A stretch of 64,000 nucleotides of DNA from Cyclobacterium marinum DSM 745. GTDB taxonomy: Bacteria > Bacteroidota > Bacteroidia > Cytophagales > Cyclobacteriaceae. Below the pieces are notes generated by a model. The model saw only the letters and a program-made list of their open reading frames with translations, ran no database searches and was not told the DNA's origin. The position numbers were made by a program, and so were the translations under genes. Where the stretch lies: contig NC_015914.1 of assembly GCF_000222485.1 (NCBI RefSeq), forward strand, positions 5,314,001 to 5,378,000, in the 5' to 3' direction. Below are positions 19,474 to 30,185 of the stretch, in pieces (position 1 is the stretch's first letter; the number at the start of each line of letters is the position of its first letter).

Positions 19474-21294
19474 TTATTTCTTCCCTTTTCTTTTTTTGGT
19501 TTCAGTCTTATTATTTTCTGCAGCTTTCATTGCCTGCTCTATTTTCATCTGAAACTTAGATTTTTTCTTATTTGCATTTTTAAGTTTACTTTCTTCCACT
19601 TTGGCTCTGATTTTATCATCATCTACAAACTGTTTGATCAAATATTGCTGACCGAAAGTAACCATATTGGATACAAAATAATAGAAACTAAGTGCTGCGG
19701 GGAATGAGTTTAAAACAAACATAAACACTACAGGCATTACGTAGCCAATGTTCTTCATAGGCCCTTGGGCAGTAGTCAACTGGTTGTTGAAATGCGTATA
19801 GGCAATTTGAGACACAGTCATTAGTAAGGTAAATAAACTTACATGTGAACCATAAAAGGGTATGGTAAAGGGCAGGTTGACTATTGAGTCATAAGTAGAA
19901 AGATCATGTGCCCACAAAAAGGACTCCTGTCTTAATTCAATGGAATTAGGAAAGAAAAAGAACATCGCCAATAAAAAGGGCATTTGAAGCACCATAGGCA
20001 AGCAACCAGAAATAGGACTTACACCTAGTTGGCTAAAGAGCTTCATTTGCTCTTGTTGCATTTTGGTTTGATCTTCCCCGTATTTTTCTTTTAACTCATC
20101 TATTTCAGGCTTAATCACCCTCATTTTAGCCATACCAATATAGGACTTATAAGTCAAAGGCAATAAGAACAACTTGATAATGAATACAATCAATATGATA
20201 ATTACTCCATAGTTATTGAAGAAATTCTCAAGCCAATGAAACAAGTTCACTATGATGTATTTATTTACCCAACTAACAAAAATATAGCCCATGTCTACAT
20301 TTTTATCAAACTCCGGTGTAACATTTTTGAGCACCTTATAATTATTAGGCCCAAAATAATAACTCACCTCTCCATTGATAGGAAGTTGTAAAGTTGCCGA
20401 CATGTTTTTAACATACGACGAGTCTATAGGAGTCTCCTGGGCTAAATTACCATTGTTAAACTGCTCTTTGGCAATTATACCGGAAGTAAAAAATCGCTGC
20501 TTAAAAGCCACCCACTTTATTGGTTCTCCGACCTGTTCTGAATCATCACCTTCGCCGGTAGATAAATAATCGTAGGTTTCATCAGATGTATAAAAATTCA
20601 TATAGGTTTTCCTTCTGGATTCTCCCATATCCTCTTCCAGCCTTTTGAGTTCACTCTGCCAGTTGATGGTCAATACATCATCATTAATCAAGTTATTCAA
20701 TCCTTGGCCTTCTATTTTATGAGAAAGCTGGTAACCTGTTGCAGGTAAATGGTATTTTCTTACTATCGTTCCTGAACCGGCATTGGCAGTAAAAGTTACA
20801 GTACTAACCTTTACTTCGTCAATAACTTCACTAGATTCATTTACCTCAAAGAAAAGATCGTTTAAGCTTAACTCTCCTTTTGCAGCTTTAATTCTATAAT
20901 CTATCGTTCCTGTTTCGCTATCAAAAATTATAAGTGGTTTCTGGTCATAGGTCTTGAAACCTTTGATTTCGACTTGTTGAATTTCACCACCTTTGTTTGA
21001 CAATGTAATTTTTACATCATCATTTTCAAGTACTTTTTCACTTTCCTGTCCATTTACAAGGTTCGAAAAGTCACCATATTTCTGCATTGCTGCAACATTT
21101 TGGAGACTATCAACATTTACATTATCATTTGCCTCAATACCTTGCTCAGTTTCTCCAGCACTAGATTGTACTTGTGTACTTCCATTGCTTTTTTGGGGTT
21201 CGATAACTGGTTGTGGATCACTCGCAAAAAAGAGCGAATAAACCAAAATTACCGCTGCGAAAAGAATTAGTCCTGTCGCTTGATTTTTATCCAT
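19474..21294 (-). CDS. yidC: Membrane protein insertase YidC
   Basis: A 606-residue YidC of the Gram-negative type. An N-terminal membrane helix (TGLILFAAVILVYSLFFA) is followed by a large periplasmic beta-sandwich domain (about residues 75-340). The conserved insertase core has five helices and begins at LFHWLENFFNNYGVIIILIV. The core arginine is expected in the LLPLTYKSYIGMAKM region; the Bacteroidota enzyme reads KSYIGMAKMRVI there. A Lys-rich C-terminal tail (about 40 residues) probably contacts the ribosome. It lies 51 bases downstream of pyrG, in the same orientation. Confidence 0.97.
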   Translation of the reverse strand: MDKNQATGLILFAAVILVYSLFFASDPQPVIEPQKSNGSTQVQSSAGETEQGIEANDNVNVDSLQNVAAMQKYGDFSNLVNGQESEKVLENDDVKITLSNKGGEIQQVEIKGFKTYDQKPLIIFDSETGTIDYRIKAAKGELSLNDLFFEVNESSEVIDEVKVSTVTFTANAGSGTIVRKYHLPATGYQLSHKIEGQGLNNLINDDVLTINWQSELKRLEEDMGESRRKTYMNFYTSDETYDYLSTGEGDDSEQVGEPIKWVAFKQRFFTSGIIAKEQFNNGNLAQETPIDSSYVKNMSATLQLPINGEVSYYFGPNNYKVLKNVTPEFDKNVDMGYIFVSWVNKYIIVNLFHWLENFFNNYGVIIILIVFIIKLFLLPLTYKSYIGMAKMRVIKPEIDELKEKYGEDQTKMQQEQMKLFSQLGVSPISGCLPMVLQMPFLLAMFFFFPNSIELRQESFLWAHDLSTYDSIVNLPFTIPFYGSHVSLFTLLMTVSQIAYTHFNNQLTTAQGPMKNIGYVMPVVFMFVLNSFPAALSFYYFVSNMVTFGQQYLIKQFVDDDKIRAKVEESKLKNANKKKSKFQMKIEQAMKAAENNKTETKKRKGKK

Positions 21295-21345
21295 AATTCA
21301 ATCGGTTGTTTGATGCAGGTAAATACCTGTCACTAATTAATTATT

Positions 21346-22968
21346 TTAAGATTTATTCCTTTTATTGTCACTCACTGCCTTGATAAACCGCACAAATAAT
21401 GGGTGGGGGTTCAAAACAGTACTTTTGTATTCCGGATGAAATTGGGTTCCAACAAACCAAGGATGATCTTTTAATTCTATAATCTCAACTAAACCCTTAT
21501 CAGGATTCTTTCCGGAAGCTAACATTCCCTTTTCTTCAAATTCCTTAAGGTACTTGTTATTGAACTCATATCGGTGTCTATGCCTCTCTGTGATTTTAGG
21601 TTTTCCATAAGCCTTATAGGCGTTAGATCCCTTTTTCATTTCACATGGATATGCCCCAAGACGCATGGTTCCTCCCATCTGTTTGACCCCTTTTTGCTCT
21701 TCCATTAGGAAAATAACCGGATCTTTACAATCAGGTTCCAATTCACTGGAAGATGCGTCTGCTTTTCCTAAAACATTTCTGGCAAACTCAATAACAGCTA
21801 CCTGCATCCCTAAACAAATGCCAAAGAAAGGAATTAAATTCTCTCTTGCATACTTTGTAGCAATAAGTTTTCCTTCCAGCCCTCTAACTCCAAAACCAGG
21901 TGCCACTAAAACACCATCCATTAATTCCAGTTTTTTTCCAATATTCACCTCATTCAATTCCTCAGAAGACACCAAATGTAAGTTTACTTTACATTCTAAA
22001 GAGGTTCCGGCATGAATAAATGATTCGATGATGGATTTATAGGCATCAGGTAGAGAAACATATTTTCCAATTAGTGCAATATCCACCTCCATGGTAGGGT
22101 TTTTGAGCTTACCCAAAAATTCCTTCCATTGTTCTAATTCAGTATTGGTTTTAGAGGTGATTTTTAATTTGGTCATCACCCGTTCATCTAGACGCTCTTT
22201 TTTCATCAATAATGGAACATCATAAATAGAGTCAGCATCCATTGCCTCTATTACACAATTCAATTGAACATTACAGAATTGGGCTATTTTCTTTTTAACA
22301 TCTACAGGTAAATGGTGTTCTGTTCTACAAACAAGAATATCCGGTTGTACACCTGCTTCTAATAATTGCTTTACAGAATGTTGTGTAGGTTTGGTTTTTA
22401 ATTCCTTGGCAGCTGAGAGAAATGGGATTAATGTGAGATGGATTACCAAAAAGTTATTGGGGCCTAGATCCCATCTTGCTTGCCTTACTGCTTCCACAAA
22501 TGGAAGGGATTCAATATCCCCTACACACCCTCCGATTTCAGTAATGATTACATCATACTTTCCATCATTTCCAAGCTTATAAAAATTGTTTTTTATCTCA
22601 TCTGTAATATGTGGAATCACTTGCACGGTTTTGCCTAAAAATTCACCATTCCGTTCTTTAGTGATGACATTATTATAGATCCTTCCTGTGGTTACATTGT
22701 TTCCTTGAGAAGTTGTTGAATTTAAGAATCTTTCATAGTGTCCTAAATCCAAATCAGTTTCTGCGCCATCCTCCGTAACATAGCATTCACCATGTTCGTA
22801 GGGGTTCAAAGTCCCTGGATCAATGTTTAGGTAAGGATCAAATTTTTGGATTGTAACAGAAATTCCTCTTGATTGAAGAAGCTTGGCCAATGAGGCAGCT
22901 ATTATTCCTTTTCCAAGTGAGGAAGTAACTCCTCCGGTAATAAATATATGTTTTGTAGACGCAGCCAT
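21346..22968 (-). CDS. pyrG: CTP synthase
   Basis: A 540-residue CTP synthase that aminates UTP with glutamine-derived ammonia. The N-terminal synthetase domain has [22 protein letters not shown] split across residues 11-32 with its P-loop. The C-terminal class I glutamine amidotransferase domain has nucleophile Cys in FFGICLGMQ and the His-Glu pair in GTQFHPEY. Full length for the family. A TAATTTTG -7 box lies about 43 bases upstream of the ATG. Confidence 0.98.
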   Translation of the reverse strand: MAASTKHIFITGGVTSSLGKGIIAASLAKLLQSRGISVTIQKFDPYLNIDPGTLNPYEHGECYVTEDGAETDLDLGHYERFLNSTTSQGNNVTTGRIYNNVITKERNGEFLGKTVQVIPHITDEIKNNFYKLGNDGKYDVIITEIGGCVGDIESLPFVEAVRQARWDLGPNNFLVIHLTLIPFLSAAKELKTKPTQHSVKQLLEAGVQPDILVCRTEHHLPVDVKKKIAQFCNVQLNCVIEAMDADSIYDVPLLMKKERLDERVMTKLKITSKTNTELEQWKEFLGKLKNPTMEVDIALIGKYVSLPDAYKSIIESFIHAGTSLECKVNLHLVSSEELNEVNIGKKLELMDGVLVAPGFGVRGLEGKLIATKYARENLIPFFGICLGMQVAVIEFARNVLGKADASSSELEPDCKDPVIFLMEEQKGVKQMGGTMRLGAYPCEMKKGSNAYKAYGKPKITERHRHRYEFNNKYLKEFEEKGMLASGKNPDKGLVEIIELKDHPWFVGTQFHPEYKSTVLNPHPLFVRFIKAVSDNKRNKS

Positions 22969-23010
22969 AAGAATGGTTATATGAAATTTTGTTTATATTC
23001 TTATGGGATT

Positions 23011-23018
23011 CAAAATTA
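23011..23018 (-). promoter_or_regulatory. Candidate -7 box of pyrG
   Basis: TAATTTTG on the minus strand fits TAnnTTTG and sits 42 bases before the pyrG start. No TTG is found at the expected distance upstream, so this is a partial match. Confidence 0.4.
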
Positions 23019-23159
23019 GGTAAAATAATTGACTTGAAGGCTTAGAATTGCTTTAAAATTTTGATTTCAAAAGTGATTTAGTTGTCACCTAAAATTAACT
23101 AGCCCACTAGCAAAGCTTTAGCATCCTAGGCACAAATCAAAGCTATATTTACTTGTTTT

Positions 23160-23996
23160 TTATTCTACAGGGTTTATTAAGGTACCAATTCCACTTATTT
23201 GAATTTTAACAACATCTTTAGAGGCCAAAGTAAAGTCACTTCCCGGTACAATCCCTGTTCCTGTCATTAAAAATGAACCTGATTGAAAATCATACTCTGC
23301 ATACAAATATTTCACCAGCTCATTGAGTTCCCTCTTAATCTGATCTATGGTAATGGTATCACTAAAAATCAAATTACTATCTCTGATAACCTCTAATTTA
23401 ATTTCTGTATCTCTTGGTAAAGGTTGATCGGTGACCAGTATACAAGGGCCTATGGCAGCACTCCCTTTGTATACCTTAGCCTGTGGAAGATACAAGGGGT
23501 TTTCCCCCTCTATACTTCTAGAGCTCATGTCATTCCCTATGGTATAGCCCAAAATTTTTCCTGTAGAACTTATGAGTAAGGTTAATTCAGGTTCAGGAAC
23601 ATCCCAAGTAGAATCTTTTCTGATGCGCACCTTTTGCAAATGTCCTCTAACATTGGGGCCCGTGGCTTTCATAAACAATTCCGGTCGAGCAGCATTATAA
23701 ACTTTTTCATAAAAAGTCCCTCCCCCACTGTCTTTTGATTCTTCTTGTCTGCCCAATTTACTTTTAAAATAGGTCACTCCACTGGCCCATACTTCTTGAT
23801 TGTCAACAGGAGCCAATAAACCATCCTTGATCCAATGATGGCCATCATTGGAAATCTCAGAAGATTGGATAATATGGTTGACCTTATTATATAGATTGTC
23901 ATCATTGATAAATGCATCCCAATCCTCATCAGGCAAAGTATAAAAATGATTGCTTTTTTCTATTACAATCCCCTTTTTGGTTCTATAAACTTTCAT
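23160..23996 (-). CDS. Fumarylacetoacetate hydrolase family protein
   Basis: About 278 residues from the ATG at 23996 (the open frame continues to a TTG at 24005). The C-terminal two thirds form the FAH fold: WASGVTYFKSK, then PEPELTLLISSTGKILGYTIGND split around the metal ligands (E-x-E motif PEPE), MSSRSIEGENPLYLPQAKVY, and FLMTGTGIVPGSDFTL near the end. Relatives include 2-keto-3-deoxy-L-arabinonate (or -xylonate) dehydratases and acylpyruvate hydrolases. The GND-MSSRSIEGENPLYLPQAK segment resembles the sugar-acid dehydratase branch, so a role in 2-keto-3-deoxy sugar acid catabolism is plausible but not proven. Monocistronic. Confidence 0.88.
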   Translation of the reverse strand: MKVYRTKKGIVIEKSNHFYTLPDEDWDAFINDDNLYNKVNHIIQSSEISNDGHHWIKDGLLAPVDNQEVWASGVTYFKSKLGRQEESKDSGGGTFYEKVYNAARPELFMKATGPNVRGHLQKVRIRKDSTWDVPEPELTLLISSTGKILGYTIGNDMSSRSIEGENPLYLPQAKVYKGSAAIGPCILVTDQPLPRDTEIKLEVIRDSNLIFSDTITIDQIKRELNELVKYLYAEYDFQSGSFLMTGTGIVPGSDFTLASKDVVKIQISGIGTLINPVE

Positions 23997-24232
23997 AATG
24001 AACAAACTTAAAATATGTCGTGTAAAAAAGCGAATTAAATTTGATTTATACCATTCCTTATTTTCTATTTATTCTTTCTTTATAGGTCATATAATTTATA
24101 AATGTCCTAATAATAACTTTTTTAGCTCGAGTTTTACTCTAGGGCTCGTAGGGAGTGGTCTAATTACATTAAAATTAGCTATTGTGAAGACTGAGTTTTT
24201 ATTGTGATTTTGGCATCAATATTTCTGATAGC

Positions 24233-24268
24233 AAAAAAATGTCCCAAAAGAATTCGGGACATTTTTTT
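24233..24268. terminator. Rho-independent terminator after the malectin/beta-helix gene
   Basis: A perfect 13-bp stem: left arm 24233-24245 (A7-TGTCCC) and right arm 24256-24268 (GGGACA-T7), with a 10-base loop. It lies 19 bases after the stop of the 1698-codon minus-strand gene. Confidence 0.88.
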
Positions 24269-24287
24269 GATATAATTAAACTGAAAA

Positions 24288-27200
24288 TTATGGATTTACG
24301 ATAAGTCGTTGTTTATTGATGACTGTCTGCTCATTACTTATACTTACAAGATATACGCCTTGAGAAAGATTATCAAGAGGAATGTTAAACTGATTATCAC
24401 CAGTTTTAATGCTTGCCAAATCAAAATGGCTAACCAATTGACCATTCATATTGTGAATAATCACTCTTCCCAATCCTATTTCAGCATTAAGTTCTAAAGT
24501 AGCTCTTCCTTTGGCCGGATTTGGAAAAATTCTAACCTCGTCACGAGTAATAGTTTCAGTATAAACATCCATTTCTTTATAACCTCTTTCTCCCATTTCT
24601 TTATATCCTCTAGAATAACCATCCTGAGCAGTTCTGAGATTTGCCGCAATTTCTCCACCTTTAGCAGCACTTCCTACGATTGCTATACCAGAGATACTTG
24701 CGTTATTGACAGATGCATTCAATTCCAAAGTCAATTGACCATTGGTAACTTGGATGTTTTCAAAAGCCAACATTGTGGGAGCATTTTTATTTTCAACAAA
24801 CAAATCAAAATTATTTTTTAAAACTTCACCCTGCAAAGCGATATCGTAAACTCTTTTACCTGCTTTGGCAGTTCCTCCTCCATATCCAAACCATACCTCA
24901 TGGTGCATAGTAAATACCGTATAAGTACCATTTGGAACAGGAATGGTGTACACCAAGTTTTTTCCACTTCTTTCAGTTTGAAATAGGCTTTCTACATTTG
25001 CTTTGGTGTTGTTGTAGCTACCGGTACCATCATTATAATATCTATCAGTCTTTGATTCTGCGAGGTATGTTATGCCACTCAAGGATGCATCCGAATCACT
25101 TCCGGTATTTAAGAAAAACAGGTGATCAGAACCGGTAGGTAGGGTTGAATTATTAGACTCTTCAATAATAGATATCCCGGAAATAGAAGCATTGTTTACA
25201 CTTGCAATTAAATCAAGATTTAAAACACCATCTTTTACTTCAATACCTTCATAAGTAAGAATGGTTTGGTTATTATTATTGTATTTAAAGATGTCAAAAT
25301 TGTCAGCTACTATTTCGTCTTCTAAAAAGATGTCATATACCCTTCTACCTTCTCTAGCCGTAGCACCACCTTTACCAAAGTACAACTCATTGTGGTAGGT
25401 TTTTATAGTATAGGTGCCATTTGCTACAGGGATATCAAAATTTATTTGCTTGGCATATCTTTCAGATTGGAAAAGTTTTTCACTACTCGCACTTGTATTG
25501 CTTGAAGTATTGCTACTTGATGAACTGATATATTTGGCACCGGAGACAAAACTATTTTCTTGGTAAAGAACTTCACTTTGTTCACTTGTGTTAAGATGCA
25601 TCGTAAAACCTCCCAAGTCCTGAGGAGTTGCTGATTCTGGAACAATGGCTATGGCAGAAATCAAAGCATTATTGGAAGAAGCCTTAAGATCTAAGTTTAA
25701 ATAACCGTCTATTATTTCAATTGAATTGAAAATGAGTTCAGTTTCTTGATTATTATTTTCCAAATAAAGGTCCAAGTTATCTTTTACAACTTTACCTTCA
25801 ATGCTAATGTCAAAAACACGTTGACCGGCTTTTTCATCCCTTCCATTTTCACCAAAATACAATTCTTTGTGATACGTAACTACGGTATACGTGCCATTTT
25901 CTACAGGAATTTTGAATAAAAGCTCATCGTTGAACCTTGCAGATTGAAACAATTTTTCCTTACTTCCTTCCTCATAAACGGAAACATTTGATCCTGAAGA
26001 CAATAAATAGTCCCGATTTAAATTAATAAAGTCCTGACCATTATATACGATGTTTCCACCAAAACCAAAATGATAAAATTGTCCTTCAACCAATTCACTC
26101 GAATTGTTTTCTTCAACTACTACATCTTTTTCTTTGGCTGTAAATTCCACTTCTTCAGAGGTATTAACATTTCCCATTTTATCTGTAACTGTAGCCCATA
26201 CATAATTTTCTCCTGAAGGTATTTCTTCAATAACAGCTTGGAAAGGCTTTTCAACACATGTACCAACCAATTTCAAACCGCAATAGAATTCAACTTTTTC
26301 TACATTATCATCCAAGTTAGAAATTTCACTAATCAAGGTAAGTTTATCCCCTTCGGTTAGTTGAGAGGTACTCTCTTTAATGGATAAGCTAATGCTAGGT
26401 TTTAATATCTCTTTGCTTTCCGGAATAATGGCAATCGCAGAAATAGAAGCATTGTTGACAGATGCCTTAAGGTCAAGGTTTAAATAACCATCAACTACTT
26501 GTATTTTATCGAAAGAAAGTGTGGTTTCTTGGTTACTATTTTCCAAGAAAAGATCAAGGTTATCTTTTACTAATTCACCTTCCAGCACAATATCAAAAAC
26601 CCTTTGACCTGCTTTTTGAGACCTTCCATTTTGACCATAATACAACTCATTGTGATAGGTCACCACCGTATAGCTGCCATTTCCAACAGGGATCTCAAAT
26701 TGAAGCTCATTGTCAAACCTTTCTGATTGAAACAGGCTTTCATCACTTCCATTTATAACATTGGAAACATTTGATCCGGAAGTAAGAAAGTATTCCGTGC
26801 TTAGTTTTTCAAACACATTTCCTTGATAAGTGATTGCTCCTTTATCTCCAAAATGGTAATAAAAAGCCTCAACTTCTACTGTATTTTTTTCTTCCTCCTC
26901 CACTTTCTCAACCTGAGGATCTTTGGAAACACGCAATAGCACTACAGACCCGTACGCAGGGATGGTTACTTTACCTGAGAATTTTTCGAGTTTAGCATTC
27001 ACATATTCTCCGGATAAAGCAATAGTCTTGCTGTTTTTGGTAGGATTAAATTCAAATATAATTTCCTCATCAGGGTCAACAAAAGATGCTTCAACTTCCA
27101 CAAACTCTAGGTCATCCATCCAATAAGTAAAATCATCCTCAGAAGCAGTAATCAGGAGAGATACCTCTTCAGCATCTATAAATGGAGATACCAATACCTC

Positions 27201-29384
27201 AAAAGTATCTAGGTCCTTCCTAATTTGGAAAGTAGTTACCCCGGATAATTTTTCCCAAGGAGTTCCGGTATACCTTAAATAAGTTTGAATATTTGCTTCT
27301 TTATTGGCCAAAGCTTTAAACTTTAACAAATACGTTTTGTCTTTTTTTAATTTCCCTAAGTTCAATTTTAAAGCACCATTTCCAGAATTGGTAACTTTAA
27401 TACTTCCACCATTCATTTTACTATTTGCATCCCATTTCTGAGAGCAATTGCTGCAAGAAATACCATTCGTATTCTTATCGAATGAAGAATTAGAGTAAAG
27501 GCTTGATCCAATTTTTTTATCTATAGAATAAGTGGCCAAGTCTACTGAATTGCTTACAGAATTTTTGTCTTTACCAAATTTTTCAGTCCATTGTTTTAAG
27601 TTGTCAATGGAAGCTATAGATTTTCCGTTTTTAGTATATTCATTATAAATACTGAAGGCATCACCCAAAGGTCTGAAAAAATAGTTTCTATCAAATTCAG
27701 CCATTATTTCCAGATCATCTTTGTGGGTGTTGATATTGTAGGTGTTTTGATCTGCAGTCTTAGCAAAAAGTTGGTTATTGTTGATGGTAACTCCTCTGGT
27801 ATCATCTCCAATAACATTATTTCCTAAAGTAATGGATGTATGTGAATTAAAGAAAGTATTGTTCTCAACAAGGATATTGTTGACATTTGACATTTTCAAG
27901 CCATTGTTCTCAGTATTACCCACAGTATTTCCCGTAATCTCAATATTATTAGAATGGTCATCTAGAAAAATACCTTCTGCCAAAGGCCTATAATTCACTC
28001 CTTTGTCCGGAATTCCACCTCTACTACCAATACTGTTCACTACAATATTTCCCTCTATTTTTCTTCCTTTAAACCCTTGGTATTTAACACCTCCAAAAGT
28101 ATAAATCCCGCCACCATCACCTTTTATCTGGCAAAAAGTATCTATATAATTATTTTTAACAATGGAATAGTTACCACTAAATTGGATTCCGTTAAACCCT
28201 GAATTGATTACAATATTGTTTTGAACCAATACTTTCTCTCCATAAGCGAAAATACCAATTCCTGCAGCATCCTGATTTTGGGTCCTACCCGCTATTAAAG
28301 CAGTCTTTCTAATTTCATTGTCTTTTATGATTGCATTGTCATTACCATACCTAAGGTACATGCCATTGTTATAAGTATTAGTAAAGTTATTTCGCTCTAT
28401 TTGTAAATCAACCACACTTAATGCGAGAATACCATTTACTCCTACAAAATTGATTTCAGAATCAAAGATTTTAATGTTTTTTCCTCCTTCTAATCTAATG
28501 GCATCAGCATTAACTCCTTTAAAATTTAAATTCTCTATTGTAATATTTGCATCCCTATAGTCTTTAATCAATAGGTTATCAAGTGTACTTACTTCCACCT
28601 TCATTGAAGATGGGTTTTGGTTTCCAAAGTAGATGTTAATTTTTCTAGTGGTTGGGTTAAAATACCATTCTCCAAAAGTGTCAAGTGTTTTGATATGATT
28701 TTGGATAAAAAAACCAAAATCCTTCTCAACAGGATATGCGCTATTGCTAGCATTAAACTTCACCTGTCCCCCACTGTGTGAAGTAATTTCATGGGTATCA
28801 ATTACCCATTGATTTTTTTTGATAACCACTTCACCACCATTCCAACTCGGTGATCCACCCAGCTCACTGCTAGAAAGCAGGTAATTTCCATTAACGCTTT
28901 CAATTTTTAAATACCCTTCATTAGCTACATCACTATTTGGATACCTTCCCAACTCATGAATTTCACCATTAATTAAAACCACCTCAACAGATTTAGTATC
29001 TATAGACTTTGTACTCTCGTAAATACCGTTTCCTATGGATTTCCATCCGCTTAAGGTTTTCAATGAAGTGATGACAGGTTTGGAACCGGAACCGTAAGCT
29101 CCAATTTTAATAGGAGAAGTTGTAGTCCCCGAAGATTTAATATGTAATGTACCATAGAACACTTCTCCTCTATTAAATAGAATCGCATCACCTGGCTTTA
29201 AATAATTAAATATAGAATTAATTTTATCAATTGATCGCCAAGGAGTGTTTGGGTTTTGCGCTTCTTTAGAAGTCCGATTATCATCCCCTTTTTCATGAGA
29301 AATATAATAATTTGCAGCATATCCATGACTAATTGACATTGCTAACGAAATCAAAATAACGAGAGTAAAAAGTGAAGCTTTCAT
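24288..29384 (-). CDS. Giant secreted beta-helix protein with malectin-like modules and T9SS tail
   Basis: A 1698-residue cargo protein. A signal peptide (residues 1-23, ending SHGYA) is followed by a right-handed parallel beta-helix region (about 70-560) with repeated N-N-x-I/V and short glycine turns, as in PL6-type lyases and chondroitinase B-like proteins. A carbohydrate-binding-like jelly-roll (about 630-790) comes next. Four malectin-like modules lie near 841-985, 1095-1240, 1250-1405 and 1412-1575, each with the pattern LFQSxR, NGTYTVxTYHxELYxG, GxRVFDI and NNASISAIAI. An Ig-like domain (about 990-1085) separates modules 1 and 2. The C-terminal 85 residues are a type A T9SS sorting domain (VRIFPNPAKG, NGQLV, GVYLVSI). 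Probably a surface polysaccharide-binding or degrading protein. Catalytic residues were not identified. Confidence 0.9.
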   Translation of the reverse strand: MKASLFTLVILISLAMSISHGYAANYYISHEKGDDNRTSKEAQNPNTPWRSIDKINSIFNYLKPGDAILFNRGEVFYGTLHIKSSGTTTSPIKIGAYGSGSKPVITSLKTLSGWKSIGNGIYESTKSIDTKSVEVVLINGEIHELGRYPNSDVANEGYLKIESVNGNYLLSSSELGGSPSWNGGEVVIKKNQWVIDTHEITSHSGGQVKFNASNSAYPVEKDFGFFIQNHIKTLDTFGEWYFNPTTRKINIYFGNQNPSSMKVEVSTLDNLLIKDYRDANITIENLNFKGVNADAIRLEGGKNIKIFDSEINFVGVNGILALSVVDLQIERNNFTNTYNNGMYLRYGNDNAIIKDNEIRKTALIAGRTQNQDAAGIGIFAYGEKVLVQNNIVINSGFNGIQFSGNYSIVKNNYIDTFCQIKGDGGGIYTFGGVKYQGFKGRKIEGNIVVNSIGSRGGIPDKGVNYRPLAEGIFLDDHSNNIEITGNTVGNTENNGLKMSNVNNILVENNTFFNSHTSITLGNNVIGDDTRGVTINNNQLFAKTADQNTYNINTHKDDLEIMAEFDRNYFFRPLGDAFSIYNEYTKNGKSIASIDNLKQWTEKFGKDKNSVSNSVDLATYSIDKKIGSSLYSNSSFDKNTNGISCSNCSQKWDANSKMNGGSIKVTNSGNGALKLNLGKLKKDKTYLLKFKALANKEANIQTYLRYTGTPWEKLSGVTTFQIRKDLDTFEVLVSPFIDAEEVSLLITASEDDFTYWMDDLEFVEVEASFVDPDEEIIFEFNPTKNSKTIALSGEYVNAKLEKFSGKVTIPAYGSVVLLRVSKDPQVEKVEEEEKNTVEVEAFYYHFGDKGAITYQGNVFEKLSTEYFLTSGSNVSNVINGSDESLFQSERFDNELQFEIPVGNGSYTVVTYHNELYYGQNGRSQKAGQRVFDIVLEGELVKDNLDLFLENSNQETTLSFDKIQVVDGYLNLDLKASVNNASISAIAIIPESKEILKPSISLSIKESTSQLTEGDKLTLISEISNLDDNVEKVEFYCGLKLVGTCVEKPFQAVIEEIPSGENYVWATVTDKMGNVNTSEEVEFTAKEKDVVVEENNSSELVEGQFYHFGFGGNIVYNGQDFINLNRDYLLSSGSNVSVYEEGSKEKLFQSARFNDELLFKIPVENGTYTVVTYHKELYFGENGRDEKAGQRVFDISIEGKVVKDNLDLYLENNNQETELIFNSIEIIDGYLNLDLKASSNNALISAIAIVPESATPQDLGGFTMHLNTSEQSEVLYQENSFVSGAKYISSSSSNTSSNTSASSEKLFQSERYAKQINFDIPVANGTYTIKTYHNELYFGKGGATAREGRRVYDIFLEDEIVADNFDIFKYNNNNQTILTYEGIEVKDGVLNLDLIASVNNASISGISIIEESNNSTLPTGSDHLFFLNTGSDSDASLSGITYLAESKTDRYYNDGTGSYNNTKANVESLFQTERSGKNLVYTIPVPNGTYTVFTMHHEVWFGYGGGTAKAGKRVYDIALQGEVLKNNFDLFVENKNAPTMLAFENIQVTNGQLTLELNASVNNASISGIAIVGSAAKGGEIAANLRTAQDGYSRGYKEMGERGYKEMDVYTETITRDEVRIFPNPAKGRATLELNAEIGLGRVIIHNMNGQLVSHFDLASIKTGDNQFNIPLDNLSQGVYLVSISNEQTVINKQRLIVNP

Positions 29385-30134
29385 GGTAAAATATTTTAAA
29401 GTTTATATTTCTTCGCTTAATAGGATTCGCCTTGTTATTCAAGGCCTTGTTTATTTTATCCTACTTTTTTTGATTTATGAAAACTAAAAACGGTATTTCA
29501 ATTAAAAGAATCTTGTTTTTTGATTTTCATATATATCAAAATGAAATTCTAAATATGAATCTCATTTCAATAATTAACGATATAATATACTTAAAAACAA
29601 ATATTTAGATAATCTCAACTCTATTGAAAAATGACTTCAAATTGAACAATTTCAACAGGTAATTGAGATATTGCTTTTGGAAGTCTTAATTTTGCAGGTA
29701 ATCTTAAAAAGTGACAAGAAAAAAAAATTAAAAAAATTTTATTTAACTATATTAAAATTTAATATCGAGTCAATTAACTTTTAATCTATAAACTTAAAAT
29801 TTGTATATATTTAATACTATCTAAAAACAGATAGTAAATAATATAATTATTTAAAACTTTTTTAAGTATATAAAAAACAATTTATCATTAGCCTTATGAT
29901 AAAGATGCATTACACAACCTAATAAATGTATTCAAAAGACTTACAGCCGGTGAATCAATAGCTTTTTCTACCATAACATCCCTACCCACTTCTATTTTTA
30001 AACCACTCAAGCTGAACCAAACATATTATTTTGACACGATTGGGAGGTAGCGGCTATTGTTTACTTTTCCCGTAAAACCTAATAGAGCAAGGCATTGAAA
30101 AACAATGGGTAATATGTATCCGGTCATAAAAAAA
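29385..30134. other. Intergenic region, about 750 bp
   Basis: Very AT-rich spacer upstream of the malectin/beta-helix gene. No ORF, repeat or clear promoter was recognised. The only structured element is the terminator that ends the 30186-33479 gene, at the right edge. Confidence 0.45.
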
Positions 30135-30158
30135 GCTCCGAACATCTGTTCGGAGCCT
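30128..30158 (-). terminator. Rho-independent terminator of the first IgGFc-like gene
   Basis: Stem GCTCCGAAC (30135-30143) / GTTCGGAGC (30148-30156) with a 4-base loop and, on the minus strand, a run of seven T after the stem. Located 30 bases after the stop at 30186. The stem sequence is shared with the terminator of the neighbouring paralogue. Confidence 0.85.
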
Positions 30159-30185
30159 GTAATAAACTATAACTGAAAAAACTTT

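Noticed and set aside
24006..24207. Plus-strand ORF of about 69 codons between the FAH-family gene and the malectin gene
   Set aside because: AT-rich, Phe/Ile/Ser-dominated translation without a domain; starts at the edge of the divergent promoter region; looks like chance.
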